From Planctomycetota bacterium (GTDB lineage Bacteria > Planctomycetota > PLA2 > JAEUHO01), in assembly GCA_030066775.1 (NCBI GenBank), contig JASJAY010000052.1, positions 1 through 34,461 on the forward strand: a stretch of DNA of 34,461 nucleotides, given 5' to 3'. The translations under genes and the position numbers were made by a program. The first letter of the stretch is position 1. Every line of letters starts with the position of its first letter. Below the pieces are notes generated by a model, which was not told the DNA's origin, searched no databases, and worked only from the letters and a program-made list of their open reading frames with translations. Of the stretch, positions 1-8,298 are shown one piece after another.

Positions 1-185
1 CCCGGCGGCGGCGGGGGGGGGGGGGGGGGGGGGCGCCCGCGCGGCCCCCCCCCCGCGTGGGTGGGTAGTTGTTGCCCGCGCAACCAACCTGCGCGGCGGC
101 GCCCCCGGCCCTGGCGGGGGGGCGCCACGTCGGGCGTCCTGCCGCGGCGACGTCCATTACGCCGCGGCCGGATGCACGATCGGCG
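1..185. other. Low-complexity, gene-free window edge
   Basis: This edge holds a run of 21 G (13-33) and a run of 10 C (45-54), then a short GTTG/CAAC hairpin around 70-84 and GC-rich unique sequence up to the stop codon of the FAS1 gene. I see no credible coding sequence or promoter. The G run at the very edge of the window looks more like a sequencing or assembly end artefact than biology, although the G and C runs could pair. Nothing here resembles a terminator with a T tract for the leftward FAS1 gene. Confidence 0.5.
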
Positions 186-1862
186 CTAGTGACGCGTTCC
201 GCCACGGAACACGTCATCCATTGCGTAGCGGTAGATCCAGGCCTTCTTGCTGGCGTCCTTGCTGTGCGCGGCCTCGTCCAAGGCCTGCTGGATGCGGCGC
301 TTGGCGACCGTCGGGAGGTTGCGGTCCAGCGAGAGCACGCTCTTCAGCGCGATCTCGTAGGCGGCCGCACAGGCCTCCTCGTTGCCGTGGTTGAAGAGCG
401 GCACACCGCGGTCGATGGCGGCCAGGAACACGTCCTGGGTGCTGCTGCGGATCGGCTCGAAGGGCAGGAGCACCTCGTCGATCACGTGGATCACGCCGTT
501 GCTGGCGCGGATGTCCGCCTTGACGACCTTGATGTTGTCGATGCGCACGTCGTTCTCGACGCGGATCTTGACCGAGCGGCCGGCGACCGTGCGGGCCTCA
601 CCGTCAGCCGGGAGGTCCTTGGCGAAGACGCGCGCGGGCACGACGTGGTAGGTCAGGATCTGCTTGAGGGCCTTGCGGTTGCGCGGCTGGAGCAGGCTCG
701 AGACGGTGCCCTTGGGCAGCTTCTTGAAGGCGGCGTCCGTGGGCGCGAAGACGGTGAAGGGACCGTCGCCCATCAGCGTCTCGACGAGGCCGGCGGCCTT
801 GGCGGCAGCGAGCAGCGTGTTGAACGAGCCGGCACCCTTGGCGACGTCGACGATCGTGTTGCGACGCTCCATCTTGCGCATGTCGCCCTTGGCGTCGGGC
901 ATGCGGTTCGACATCGGGCGCGAGGGGCGCTTCATGTCGCGGGGCGTCTGGGGCAGGAGCACCGCGTCGATCACATGGATGACGCCGTTGCTCGCGTCGA
1001 TGTCGGTCGCGACGATGTTCGAGCCGTTGACGGCGATGCCGTTCGACGTGGCCTTGAAGCGCACGGCCATGCCGCTGAGCGTCTTGGCCATGCCGCCGAC
1101 GGGGACGTCAGGCGAGTAGATGCGGCCCGAGACCACGTGGTAGGTGAGGATCTGCGCGAGCTTCTTCTTGTTCTCGGGGCGCAGGAGGCTCTGCACGGTG
1201 CCCTGAGGCAGCTTCGCAAAAGCGTCGTCGGTGGGGGCGAACACGGTCAGGGGGCCGTCGCCGGAGAGGGCGGGCACGAGGCCGGCGGCCTTGGCGGCAG
1301 CGAGCAGCGTGTTGAAGCTGCCGGCGCGCTTGGCGACCTGCGGGATCGCGTTCGTCTCGGGGATGATCACCGAGTCGATCACGTGGATGATGCCGTTCGA
1401 CGTCTCGATGTCGGTGGCGATCACCTGGGCGCCGTCGACGAAGACCTTGCCGTTCTTCACCTTGAAGTCGATGCGCTGGCCCTGGAGCGACGTGGCGCCG
1501 GCCATCTTCACGACCTGCTTGGCCGTCAGGCGACCGGGCACGACGTGGTAGGTCAGGATGCTCTGTAGCGCCGTCTTCTCACTCGGCTGGAGCAGCGCGT
1601 CGACCGTGCCGCCCAGCTTCGAGAAGGCCTTGTCGTTGGGCGCGAAGACCGTGAAGGGGCCCGGGCCCGAGAGGGCCTCGGCCAGGTCGGCGGCCTTGAC
1701 CGCCGTGACGAGCGTGTCGAACGAGCCGGCGGCGACGGCGGTCTCGACGATGTTCTTCTGCGTCTCCTCGGCCTGGACACCCGCGGGGGTCGCAAGGAAG
1801 AGGCAGAGGAGCAGGCATCCCAGAAGGGACGCCCACCGGAGGGAGGGGTGGGAGCGAGGCAT
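186..1862 (-). CDS. Secreted triple FAS1 (fasciclin) domain protein
   Basis: This 558-residue protein is probably exported and acts outside the cytoplasm in adhesion or matrix binding. A signal peptide spans about residues 1-31 (hydrophobic core 11-29, ending VQA). Three FAS1 domains follow at about 37-168, 172-304 and 335-467. Each shows the family hallmarks: a GSFxTL start, the FTVFAPxDxAF core, the ILTYHVV block, and the SNGxIHVID end. Residues 305-334 are a basic Met/Arg/Pro linker. A helical C-terminal extension (about 475-553) contains GVPLFNHGN and EEACAAAYE and is not part of FAS1. The start follows AAAGGA with a 6-nt spacer. It may be expressed alone, because a terminator separates it from the lipoprotein array upstream. 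FAS1 assignment is firm; the ligand is unknown. Confidence 0.92.
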   Translation of the reverse strand: MPRSHPSLRWASLLGCLLLCLFLATPAGVQAEETQKNIVETAVAAGSFDTLVTAVKAADLAEALSGPGPFTVFAPNDKAFSKLGGTVDALLQPSEKTALQSILTYHVVPGRLTAKQVVKMAGATSLQGQRIDFKVKNGKVFVDGAQVIATDIETSNGIIHVIDSVIIPETNAIPQVAKRAGSFNTLLAAAKAAGLVPALSGDGPLTVFAPTDDAFAKLPQGTVQSLLRPENKKKLAQILTYHVVSGRIYSPDVPVGGMAKTLSGMAVRFKATSNGIAVNGSNIVATDIDASNGVIHVIDAVLLPQTPRDMKRPSRPMSNRMPDAKGDMRKMERRNTIVDVAKGAGSFNTLLAAAKAAGLVETLMGDGPFTVFAPTDAAFKKLPKGTVSSLLQPRNRKALKQILTYHVVPARVFAKDLPADGEARTVAGRSVKIRVENDVRIDNIKVVKADIRASNGVIHVIDEVLLPFEPIRSSTQDVFLAAIDRGVPLFNHGNEEACAAAYEIALKSVLSLDRNLPTVAKRRIQQALDEAAHSKDASKKAWIYRYAMDDVFRGGTRH

Positions 1863-1969
1863 GGGAGGTCCTTTCCTGCGACCGGGCCCCAGGGGTCCGG
1901 GGCCACGTTGGGGTATGCGTGTCCTTTCGCACGACGACCTCGACCGGATTCATGTCTGGACAAAAATAT

Positions 1970-2014
1970 GGACAAAAGAGAGCGCGCGCCGCCCCGGGGA
2001 GGGCGACGCGCGCT
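1970..2014 (-). terminator. Intrinsic terminator of the lipoprotein array
   Basis: Read on the minus strand, a 14-bp hairpin lies about 30 nt past the stop codon of the last lipoprotein gene. Its arms are AGCGCGCGTCGCCC and GGGCGGCGCGCGCT with one G-T pair, and it is followed by CTCTTTTGT. The nearby repeated TGGACAAAA on the plus strand (about 1957 and 1969) makes this the most AT-rich patch of the area, so it may also hold the promoter of the FAS1 gene. Confidence 0.7.
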
Positions 2015-2043
2015 GGGTAGTGACGGAACTGTTTGTCTGGGAG

Positions 2044-3135
2044 CTACTTACGGAAAGCGATCCAGAAGGTGAGGGTCGAGTTCGCCGCGGAGCCGCCGGC
2101 GGCGACGAAGTAGCGTCCGTCCGGCGAGACGGTGCCCACGACGTCCTCCGTCAAGGCACCCCGGTTCACGATCACCTCGCCGGTGCTGGCAACCGTGTAG
2201 CTGGCCGTGCCGTTGAGCGGATCGAGCGCCAATCCGGTGTTCGTCGTGCCGGCTACGGTCATGCCGCCCACGCCGTCGGCGGTGAGGGTGCCTTCGAAGG
2301 CGTTGAAGGCTGGAGCAGTGGGCGCGTACTCGAGGCCAACGATCGCGTACTCGCCGGCCAGAGTCGTGTTGGAGAGACCGGTGCCGCGGCGGACGTACGA
2401 CCAGATGGCGGGGGGCCCGAGCGGGCCGCCCGTCGTGTCACCGGCGAACAGGCCGAGTGTCGCGTCAGGCGACCACGCGCCGGTCCATGAGACGCCACCG
2501 ACGTCGTAGCTTCCCGTTCCGTCTGACGCCACTCCGAGCGCTCCACTGATGACGGCACCGGGGATGATGGTGCCGTTCACGTTCACGACCGCCGGTCCGT
2601 TGATCACGCCGCTTGGGGTGACGTTGACACTCCCCATCACCGTGTAGGGATTGCCCGGGCTCGGGTTGACGGTGAACGAGCTCACGCCGTAGTCCCCGGC
2701 AAGATCGGCCACGTTGTAGGTCCCCTCCGGCTTGAGCAGGACAAGGATGCCCTGGCTGGTCGTCGTCACGCTCACGAGGACGGCGATGTGGCCGTCGGCG
2801 CGGAGGTGCCCGCGGAATACGTCGCTGCCCGAGAGCTGCATGGTGAGCACGCCGTCGGGCGCCACCGTGTAGTCGAACGTGCTGCTTCCCGGACCCGAAA
2901 CCGTGCTGTTGCTGTTCTGCGACCCGTCCACCGCCACCTGGGAGACGCCGTCGGCGGTGGCCGTTCCCCACGAGACCTGGGTGTCGAGCGTGGCGTCCGA
3001 TTGCATCCACACCAGGGTGTACTCACCGACGAACACGCCGGCATCCAAAGCGGCGTTGTCGCCGCCGCCACCACCACCGCCGCCGCCACAGGCCACGAGT
3101 GTCAGAGTTGCTAGAAACAGGAACAGTCGAGACAT
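2044..3135 (-). CDS. Polyglycine-tethered lipoprotein, array member 1
   Basis: This 363-residue lipoprotein has lipobox LVAC and then nine consecutive glycines (codons GGC and GGT) before the folded part. Like its three neighbours it appears to be built of three beta-rich repeats of about 100-115 residues. Each repeat opens with a G-x-Y motif (for example GEYTLVW) and contains pairs of DG turns. The last repeat ends with SPDGRYFVA and a FWIAFRK tail. I recognise no named family; a secreted or surface binding role is a guess. The start is ATG 3135, because GGAGGT lies 7 nt before it and the signal peptide begins there; an in-frame start further upstream would add 13 unlikely residues. It is probably the last gene of a four-gene operon, with a 133-nt gap to member 2. 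Confidence 0.85.
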   Translation of the reverse strand: MSRLFLFLATLTLVACGGGGGGGGGDNAALDAGVFVGEYTLVWMQSDATLDTQVSWGTATADGVSQVAVDGSQNSNSTVSGPGSSTFDYTVAPDGVLTMQLSGSDVFRGHLRADGHIAVLVSVTTTSQGILVLLKPEGTYNVADLAGDYGVSSFTVNPSPGNPYTVMGSVNVTPSGVINGPAVVNVNGTIIPGAVISGALGVASDGTGSYDVGGVSWTGAWSPDATLGLFAGDTTGGPLGPPAIWSYVRRGTGLSNTTLAGEYAIVGLEYAPTAPAFNAFEGTLTADGVGGMTVAGTTNTGLALDPLNGTASYTVASTGEVIVNRGALTEDVVGTVSPDGRYFVAAGGSAANSTLTFWIAFRK

Positions 3136-3268
3136 GGAAGGCACCTCCGTTCGCACGGGGTGCGTGCCGACCACGGCCCCGGGCTATGCCTCCCGGTGTC
3201 AGGGCCCCAACTCGACTTTCAGGTTTTCTCGCCGAAGTACGTACGGAGGGCGAATCGGCCTCCCGCGG

Positions 3269-4363
3269 CTATTTGCGGAAGGCGATCCAGAAGACGACGC
3301 TCGAGCCGTTCTCGGAGCCGCCGCTGGCGGTCAAGTACGCGCCGTCGGGCGAGAGGTTGCCCACGATCTTCTCGGTGATGCCCGTGCGGTCGATCAGCAC
3401 CTCGCCGTCGGCATCGACGGCGTAGCTGCCCGTCAGGGAGAACGGCGCCAGAGCCGTGCCGTTGTTCTCCGTACCGTTGAGGCTGAAGCCGCCGCGGCCG
3501 TTGGCCGAAGCGGTGCCCTCGAAGGTGAGGAAGGTCATCGTCGTGAGTCTGTGCTCGAGGCCCACGATGGCGTAGTCGCCGGAGAGGGTCGCGTCCGTCG
3601 AGCTGGTGCCCCGGCGCACGATGCCGTAGACCCCAGGAATCGTGCCCGTGGGGCCCACCGTGTCGCCGCCGAACACCCCGAAGTCGGCGCCCTGCGACCA
3701 GCCGCCGGAGAAGCTGACCGGACCTGGGGAGATCGTGCCGCTGCCGTCTGCGGCGACCGTGTAGTTGATTGCGAGGACGGCCGGCGTGATCACCACGCCG
3801 TTCAGGTTCGCGCCACCGGCGCCCGTGGCCATGCCGATGCCGTCGAAGGTGGCATCGGCCCAGACGGCTCCGGCTCCCGGGCTCGGGGGCGTGGCCGTGC
3901 CTGTGGTCAACGCGACACCATAGGGGCCCGCCACGTTCGCAGGGGTGTAGGTGCCCTGCGGCTTGAGCAGGATCAGGATCCCCTGGTTGGAGGCGACCGT
4001 GCTGCCTAGCACGGCCATGGTCCCGTCTGCGCGCAGGGTGCCGCGGAACGCCGGCCCGAGTGCGCTGGTGATCGTGAGCGTCCCGTCGGGGGCCACGGTG
4101 TAGTCCGTCATGAGCTGGGAGGGGCTGCCGCTGATGCTGCCGTTCTCGTTCTGGTTGACCGAGAGGTCGAACTTCGATACGCCGTCCGACGTGCCGGTGC
4201 CCCAGGACGCCTCGGTGCTGAACGTGCTGTCCGAGCGCATGAACACGATGAGGTAGTCGCCCGTGAACACGCTCGCATCGAGGCCGCCACCGCCGCCACC
4301 ACCACCGCCGCCGCCGCATGCTGCGAGCAAGAGTGCGGCGAAGAGCATCATCCATCGAGCCAT
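3269..4363 (-). CDS. Polyglycine-tethered lipoprotein, array member 2
   Basis: This is a 364-residue paralogue of its neighbours. The signal peptide MARWMMLFAALLLAAC carries lipobox LAAC and is followed by eleven glycines, the longest tether of the array. The body shows the three beta repeats: GDYLIVF near the start, a middle repeat opening with GPYGVAL, and a last one opening with GDYAIVGLE and ending SPDGAYLTA and FWIAFRK. Conserved DG turns and a 'GGDTVGPTG'-type loop recur in the middle repeat. GGGAGGT lies 5 nt before ATG 4363, which fixes the start. The ribosome binding site, start codon and first signal-peptide codons are identical to those of member 3. Function is unknown; an outer-membrane or cell-surface lipoprotein is likely. 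Confidence 0.86.
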   Translation of the reverse strand: MARWMMLFAALLLAACGGGGGGGGGGGLDASVFTGDYLIVFMRSDSTFSTEASWGTGTSDGVSKFDLSVNQNENGSISGSPSQLMTDYTVAPDGTLTITSALGPAFRGTLRADGTMAVLGSTVASNQGILILLKPQGTYTPANVAGPYGVALTTGTATPPSPGAGAVWADATFDGIGMATGAGGANLNGVVITPAVLAINYTVAADGSGTISPGPVSFSGGWSQGADFGVFGGDTVGPTGTIPGVYGIVRRGTSSTDATLSGDYAIVGLEHRLTTMTFLTFEGTASANGRGGFSLNGTENNGTALAPFSLTGSYAVDADGEVLIDRTGITEKIVGNLSPDGAYLTASGGSENGSSVVFWIAFRK

Positions 4364-4384
4364 GATCGACCTCCCGCTCGACCG
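4346..4384. repeat. 39-nt perfect direct repeat, copy 1
   Basis: This segment covers the first codons, start codon, ribosome binding site and leader of lipoprotein member 2. It is identical to 5496-5534, exactly 1150 nt away. It is a relic of tandem gene duplication, or a conserved translation-start cassette. Confidence 0.9.
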
Positions 4385-4427
4385 ATGGCCGAGCCCGTGA
4401 ACTTGTGCTGCTTGTTCGGGACGCGCG

Positions 4428-5513
4428 TCAGTCGCGGAATGCGATCCAGAGGACCGGATCGGAGTCCGTCTCCGAGGCCCCGCTCGCGATGAAGTAGCGG
4501 CCATCGGGCGAGATCGTGCCCTGGATCTTCTCCACGCGCCCTGTGCGGTCGAGCTCGACCGCGCCGTCGCCGGCGACCGAGTAGGAGCCCGTGCCGCCGA
4601 ACGCTTCCACCATGCCACCGGCGTTCTGCGTCCCGCTGATGCTCAGGCCACCCATGCTGTCGGAGGTCAGGGTGCCGAAGAACGAGCTCGCGATCGTGGC
4701 CGTGGCGTTGTACTCGATGCCCACGATGCGGTACGTCCCCGCGAAGTCCGCGTCGTCGAGGCCGCTGCTGCGGCGCGCGAAGACGAAGAGGAACGGATCG
4801 GATCCAGACGCCGTCGGTTCCCCGATCGTGTCGCCCCCGACGAACCCGAGGTCGCCGCCGGGCACCCAGGCGCCTTCGTAGGCGTAGGAGGCCGTCGCGA
4901 GCGTCGACGTGCCGTCCGGGGCGATCGTGTACGACGCCGTCAGGCCGGCACCGCCGCTGGTGGTGCCCTCGATGTTCAAGCCCACGCTCCACTGCGTCGC
5001 GCTCGCGCCGTCGAATGTCGCGGTGCCGAAGATGGTCGTGACGACAGGGGTCATCCGCTCGGATCCGAAGCTCGACAATCCGTAGAGCCCCGTCGCCGTG
5101 GCCGCGCTGTAGGTCCCTGACCGTCGGATCAGGACCGCGATGCCCGGCTGGCTGGGGTCGATGCTGTTGAGCACGGCGATGCCGCCGTCGGGGCGGACGG
5201 CGCCGCTCAAGAACGTGCTTCCGCCCTGACCGACCGTCATCGTGCCGTCGGCGCTGATCGCGAACTCGAGCGACTGGTCAGGCGGCGAGGTGACCGTTCC
5301 GTTGTCGTTCTCGCTGCCCGTGATGGAGAGCAGCGACTGCCCATCCGCGTTGCCCGTGCCCCACGCGACTTCCATGTCACGGTCGTCTTCCAAGGCGATG
5401 AAGGCGATCGAGTACTGGCCGACGAAGACGCTGGCCGGAAGGGGGCCGCCGCCACCGCCGCCGCCACATGCCGCGAGCGAGAGCGCTGCAAGAAACATCA
5501 TCCATCGAGCCAT
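4428..5513 (-). CDS. Polyglycine-tethered lipoprotein, array member 3
   Basis: This 361-residue lipoprotein has signal peptide MARWMMFLAALSLAAC with lipobox LAAC, then seven glycines and a Pro-Leu-Pro. The mature part has the same three-repeat beta layout as the other members: GQYSIAF, GLYGLSSFG and GTYRIVGIE mark the repeat openings. The protein ends with SPDGRYFIA and WIAFRD. The start at 5513 is set by GGGAGGT 5 nt upstream. The 64-nt gap to member 2 equals the 64-nt gap between members 4 and 3, as expected of tandem duplication and co-transcription. No enzyme motif is visible and the function is unknown. Confidence 0.86.
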   Translation of the reverse strand: MARWMMFLAALSLAACGGGGGGGPLPASVFVGQYSIAFIALEDDRDMEVAWGTGNADGQSLLSITGSENDNGTVTSPPDQSLEFAISADGTMTVGQGGSTFLSGAVRPDGGIAVLNSIDPSQPGIAVLIRRSGTYSAATATGLYGLSSFGSERMTPVVTTIFGTATFDGASATQWSVGLNIEGTTSGGAGLTASYTIAPDGTSTLATASYAYEGAWVPGGDLGFVGGDTIGEPTASGSDPFLFVFARRSSGLDDADFAGTYRIVGIEYNATATIASSFFGTLTSDSMGGLSISGTQNAGGMVEAFGGTGSYSVAGDGAVELDRTGRVEKIQGTISPDGRYFIASGASETDSDPVLWIAFRD

Positions 5514-5534
5514 GATCGACCTCCCGCTCGACCG
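5496..5534. repeat. 39-nt perfect direct repeat, copy 2
   Basis: Second copy of the start-codon cassette, in front of lipoprotein member 3. It is identical to 4346-4384 although the coding sequences downstream have diverged clearly. Confidence 0.9.
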
Positions 5535-5577
5535 GACGTCGAGCCACCTGAGTTGCGCCGCTCGGGGGCGAAGCGCG

Positions 5578-6669
5578 TCAGTTCTTGAATGCGACCCAGA
5601 AGACCGTGCTGGAGCCGTTCTCGCTGCCCCCGCCTGCGATGAAGTACTGGCCATCGGGCGACATCGAGCCCTGGATGTTCTCCGTAGGGCCGACGCGGTT
5701 GATCTCGATGGCCCCGTCGGCGGCGACCGTGTAGGTGCCCTCCTCCGCGGTCGGACCCACCGTGCCGGAGGCGTTCCGGGTCCCGCGGAAGGTCACGCGA
5801 CCGAGGCCATCGGCCGTCATGGTGCCGGAGAACGAGCTCGCGATCATGCCGGTGCCGCTGAACTCGACGCCCGCGAAGCCGTAGGAGCCCACGAAGTCCG
5901 CGTCGTCGAGGCCGCTGCCGCGGCGCACGAATGACCAGACAATGGGATCGGAGTCCGTGAGCGGAGGGGCGCCGACCGTGTCTCCTCCGAAGATCGAGAA
6001 GTCGCCGCCGGGTGCCCAGGCGCCGTCGTAGTTGCGCGGAACAGACGAGAGCGTCGACGTGCCGTCGGCGGCAAGCGTGTACGTGAGGTCGGCGCCAATG
6101 GGCCCCGGCGTCACGTTGCCCTCGAGGTTGAGGCCAATGCTGCCCGACGCGGCGCCCATCCCATCGAAGTCCGCGGTGCCGAAGAAGCTGAAGTACTGGG
6201 CCGTGCTGGCCTCGGCACCGAAGGCAGACACCCCGTAGGTGCCCGTGGCCGTGGCCAGGTTGTACGGGCCCGAGGGTCGAAGCAGGATGACGATGCCGGG
6301 CTCACCGTCGTCGACGCTGCCCAGCACGGCCATCGTCCCGTCGGCGCGCACGCTGCCGATGAGGAAGACGGTGCCGCTCTGACCAAGGGTCATGGTGCCG
6401 TCGGTACCGACGGCGTACTCGAGCGTCGCGTTCGTGAGCGGGTTGACCACGCCGTCAGCGTTGTTGCTGCCCGTGACCGCGATCAGGGACACCCCGTCCG
6501 CCGCGGCCATGCCCCACGACACGTTCGTCTCGCCGTTGTCCTCGATCGAGACGAAGATCAGCGTGTAGTCGCCCGAGACGATGCTCGCATTGAGACCGCC
6601 ACCGCCTCCGCCGCCGCCGCAGGCCATCAGACCGCACGTCGCCAGCACCACGAGCGCCCATCGCATCAT
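5578..6669 (-). CDS. Polyglycine-tethered lipoprotein, array member 4 (first gene of the operon)
   Basis: This is a 363-residue lipoprotein. The signal peptide ends in lipobox LMAC at Cys17, followed by eight glycines (18-25). The repeats span roughly residues 31-135 (GDYTLIF), 138-255 (GTYGVSAFG) and 257-363 (GSYGFAGVE). The C-terminus SPDGQYFIAGGG then WVAFKN matches the other members. GGAGGG lies 5 nt before the ATG at 6669, which is a double ATG. It is the promoter-proximal gene of the array and is divergent from the ECF sigma factor gene, so the sigma factor may control it. It has no recognisable family. Its start cassette differs from those of members 2 and 3, so it is an older branch of the duplication. 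Confidence 0.86.
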   Translation of the reverse strand: MMRWALVVLATCGLMACGGGGGGGGLNASIVSGDYTLIFVSIEDNGETNVSWGMAAADGVSLIAVTGSNNADGVVNPLTNATLEYAVGTDGTMTLGQSGTVFLIGSVRADGTMAVLGSVDDGEPGIVILLRPSGPYNLATATGTYGVSAFGAEASTAQYFSFFGTADFDGMGAASGSIGLNLEGNVTPGPIGADLTYTLAADGTSTLSSVPRNYDGAWAPGGDFSIFGGDTVGAPPLTDSDPIVWSFVRRGSGLDDADFVGSYGFAGVEFSGTGMIASSFSGTMTADGLGRVTFRGTRNASGTVGPTAEEGTYTVAADGAIEINRVGPTENIQGSMSPDGQYFIAGGGSENGSSTVFWVAFKN

Positions 6670-6852
6670 CGCAACCCTCCGTTGACCGGGGCGAAAGACT
6701 AGCAAGTGCGGCTTCGCCGCGCTGTAGTGGCTCTGGACAGCGGTGGGTTCGGACGCCTTCAGTGGCTCACGCCTTCGGCGCGGGCTCGGGGGAAGCGACC
6801 GAATACCCGCGGGGACCCCCGCGTATGACGAGGTGTGGAGAGCCTGGCCCTC
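6670..6852. promoter_or_regulatory. Divergent control region between lipoprotein array and ECF operon
   Basis: This 183-nt region must hold the promoters of both transcription units. It contains a GCGGC-TTC-GCCGC hairpin (6708-6720) and, close to the sigma factor gene, a 6-bp hairpin CGCGGG/CCCGCG (6808-6823). I could not pick a convincing pair of -35 and -10 boxes, so the exact promoters are not called. Confidence 0.45.
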
Positions 6853-7440
6853 ATGACCGATCGAGCCCCTTCCGCCGCGCGGGACGGCGCGCTGATCGAC
6901 AGCGCGCAGCGCGGGGAGCGGGACGCGCGCGAGGCGCTGGCGCGTCGGTACCGGCAGCGGGCCTACCTGTTCGCGTATCAGCTGCTGGGCAACCCGGAGG
7001 ATGCGCGCGACGTGGCCCAGGAGGCCATGCTCCGGTTCTTCAAGTCGCTCCGGCGCTTCGACACCGGCAGGGCCGTAGAACCCTGGCTCTTCCGCATCGT
7101 CCGCAACTGCGCCGTCGACCTGGTGCGCCGCAATCGCGTGCGTCGCGCCGTCTCGCTCGACGATCCGGCCGGTGCGGCGGAGCCGACGGCGCGGCCCGAT
7201 ACGAGGCCCGACACCCAGGTCCAACGCCGCCGGCTGCAGGAGCGCATCTGGCAATGCGTGCAGGGGCTCTCGGCGAAGCAGCGCGAGATCCTCGTCCTGC
7301 GCGACTACCAGGATCTTGCGTACGCCGAGATCGCGAGCGTGCTGGACATCCCCAAGGGCACCGTGATGTCGCGCCTGCATGCCGCGCGGCAAGCGCTGCG
7401 CGCGGCACTCGGCGACGTCCTGGGAGACGACCATGAGTGA
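6853..7440 (+). CDS. ECF-type RNA polymerase sigma factor
   Basis: This 195-residue extracytoplasmic-function sigma factor has region 2 at about residues 27-95 (LLGNPEDARDVAQEAMLR, then EPWLFRIVRNCAVD) and region 4 at about 130-184. Region 4 includes LSAKQREILVLRDYQDLAYAEIA split as helix-turn-helix followed by GTVMSRLHAAR. The start is uncertain. ATG 6853 has GGAGAG 10 nt upstream, while GTG 6835 would add six residues. The gene overlaps the anti-sigma gene by 8 nt and is divergent from the lipoprotein array, so autoregulation and control of the array are plausible. It is an ordinary ECF length and shows no fused domain, unlike the second sigma factor at 26438-28783. Confidence 0.92.
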   Translation: MTDRAPSAARDGALIDSAQRGERDAREALARRYRQRAYLFAYQLLGNPEDARDVAQEAMLRFFKSLRRFDTGRAVEPWLFRIVRNCAVDLVRRNRVRRAVSLDDPAGAAEPTARPDTRPDTQVQRRRLQERIWQCVQGLSAKQREILVLRDYQDLAYAEIASVLDIPKGTVMSRLHAARQALRAALGDVLGDDHE

Positions 7441-7861
7441 GCCCGGCCCCAAGCAGTTCGACGAGGCCCTGATCTCGGCCTACCTCGACGACGAGCTCAC
7501 CCAGCAGGAGAGCCAGCGCGTCCGACTCCACCTCGAGGACTGCGCGGAAAGCCGTGCCCTCTTCGAGGAGCTCAAGCAGATCCGGAAGGCGAGCATGGAC
7601 ACCCGCTTCGAGAGCATTCCCGACGACCAGTGGGACGAGCGCCCGCGGGGGTCCTTGAGCCGGGTCTTCGTCTGGGTGGGGCTCGCCGTCCTGCTCGTGA
7701 CGATCGTGGCCGCCATCATCGTGGACATCGTCGATCCCGGAGAGCTCGAGACGGTGCTCAAGATCGGCTTCTACGGCGGCGGGCTGCTCGTATTCCTGTC
7801 GGTCTTGATCGACCGGCTCAAGACCTACAAGACGGACCGGTATCGGGGGGTTGAGAAGTGA
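7433..7861 (+). CDS. Membrane anti-sigma factor with degraded zinc motif
   Basis: This 142-residue protein is the likely partner of the preceding sigma factor. The N-terminal ZAS-like helical domain (about residues 8-55) contains ISAYLDDELT and HLEDCAES. The usual H-x3-C-x2-C is H33-x3-C37-x2-S40, so the last zinc ligand is lost and zinc sensing is doubtful. Two membrane helices follow at about 77-98 and 109-127, giving a short extracytoplasmic loop and a cytoplasmic Lys/Arg-rich tail. The ATG lies within the last codons of the sigma gene (8-nt overlap), and its stop overlaps the next start (GTGA), so the three genes are translationally coupled. An in-frame start further upstream, inside the sigma gene, is not credible. 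Confidence 0.85.
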   Translation: MSEPGPKQFDEALISAYLDDELTQQESQRVRLHLEDCAESRALFEELKQIRKASMDTRFESIPDDQWDERPRGSLSRVFVWVGLAVLLVTIVAAIIVDIVDPGELETVLKIGFYGGGLLVFLSVLIDRLKTYKTDRYRGVEK

Positions 7862-8178
7862 TCACGACGACGACGGGGAGCCTTCCCGACAAGCGCATCG
7901 TTCGCACACTGGGCCTCGTGCGCGGCAACACGATCCGCGCGAGGCACGTGGGACGCGACATCATCGCGTGGTTCCGCAACCTCGTCGGCGGCGAGGTGAG
8001 CGACTACACGAAGCTCATGGCCGAGGCGCGCGAGCAAGCGCTCGACCGGATGCTCGCCGAGGCCAAGGAGCTCGGTGCCAACGCCGTGCTCGAGCTGCGC
8101 TTCTCGACCTCGATGGTCATGAGCGGCGCGGCGGAGCTGTTGGCCTATGGCACGGCCGTCGTCTGCGAGGACGTGTAG
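7858..8178 (+). CDS. YbjQ/UPF0145 family protein
   Basis: This 106-residue cytosolic protein of the YbjQ (UPF0145, putative heavy-metal-binding) family has near-usual length. Visible family signs are LGLVRGNTI near the N-terminus, the D-Y-T-K-L-M-x-E-A-R-E-x-A helix, the A-x-x-L-G-A-N-A-V turn, and the ending AYGTAVVCED. The family forms ring-shaped oligomers, but its biological role is not established. The start is GTG 7858, overlapping the anti-sigma stop codon by 4 nt. Its place as third gene of an ECF/anti-sigma operon suggests envelope or metal stress, which is inference. Confidence 0.88.
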   Translation: MITTTTGSLPDKRIVRTLGLVRGNTIRARHVGRDIIAWFRNLVGGEVSDYTKLMAEAREQALDRMLAEAKELGANAVLELRFSTSMVMSGAAELLAYGTAVVCEDV

Positions 8179-8298
8179 TCGCTTCCGAGCGCGGCCCACG
8201 CAGCATGACCCCCGAAGCGCTGATGGAGCGAACGCGAGGGGCGTAGCGCGTTTCGGAATCCGGCGTGACCGCCCCGGCCTCTCAGCCGTGGTAGGGGC

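Noticed and set aside
13..54. Run of 21 G followed by a run of 10 C
   Set aside because: It lies at the very start of the window and looks like a sequencing or contig-end artefact; I do not propose a G-quadruplex or phase-variable tract from it.
1880..1910. GGCCCC/GGGGCC hairpin in the FAS1 leader
   Set aside because: Short GC stems of this kind are frequent here; there is no further sign of a riboswitch or attenuator.
3061..6620. Glycine-codon runs of the lipoproteins as phase-variation switches
   Set aside because: The repeat unit is a codon and GGC/GGT codons are mixed, so changes keep the frame; tether length may drift but on/off switching is not expected.
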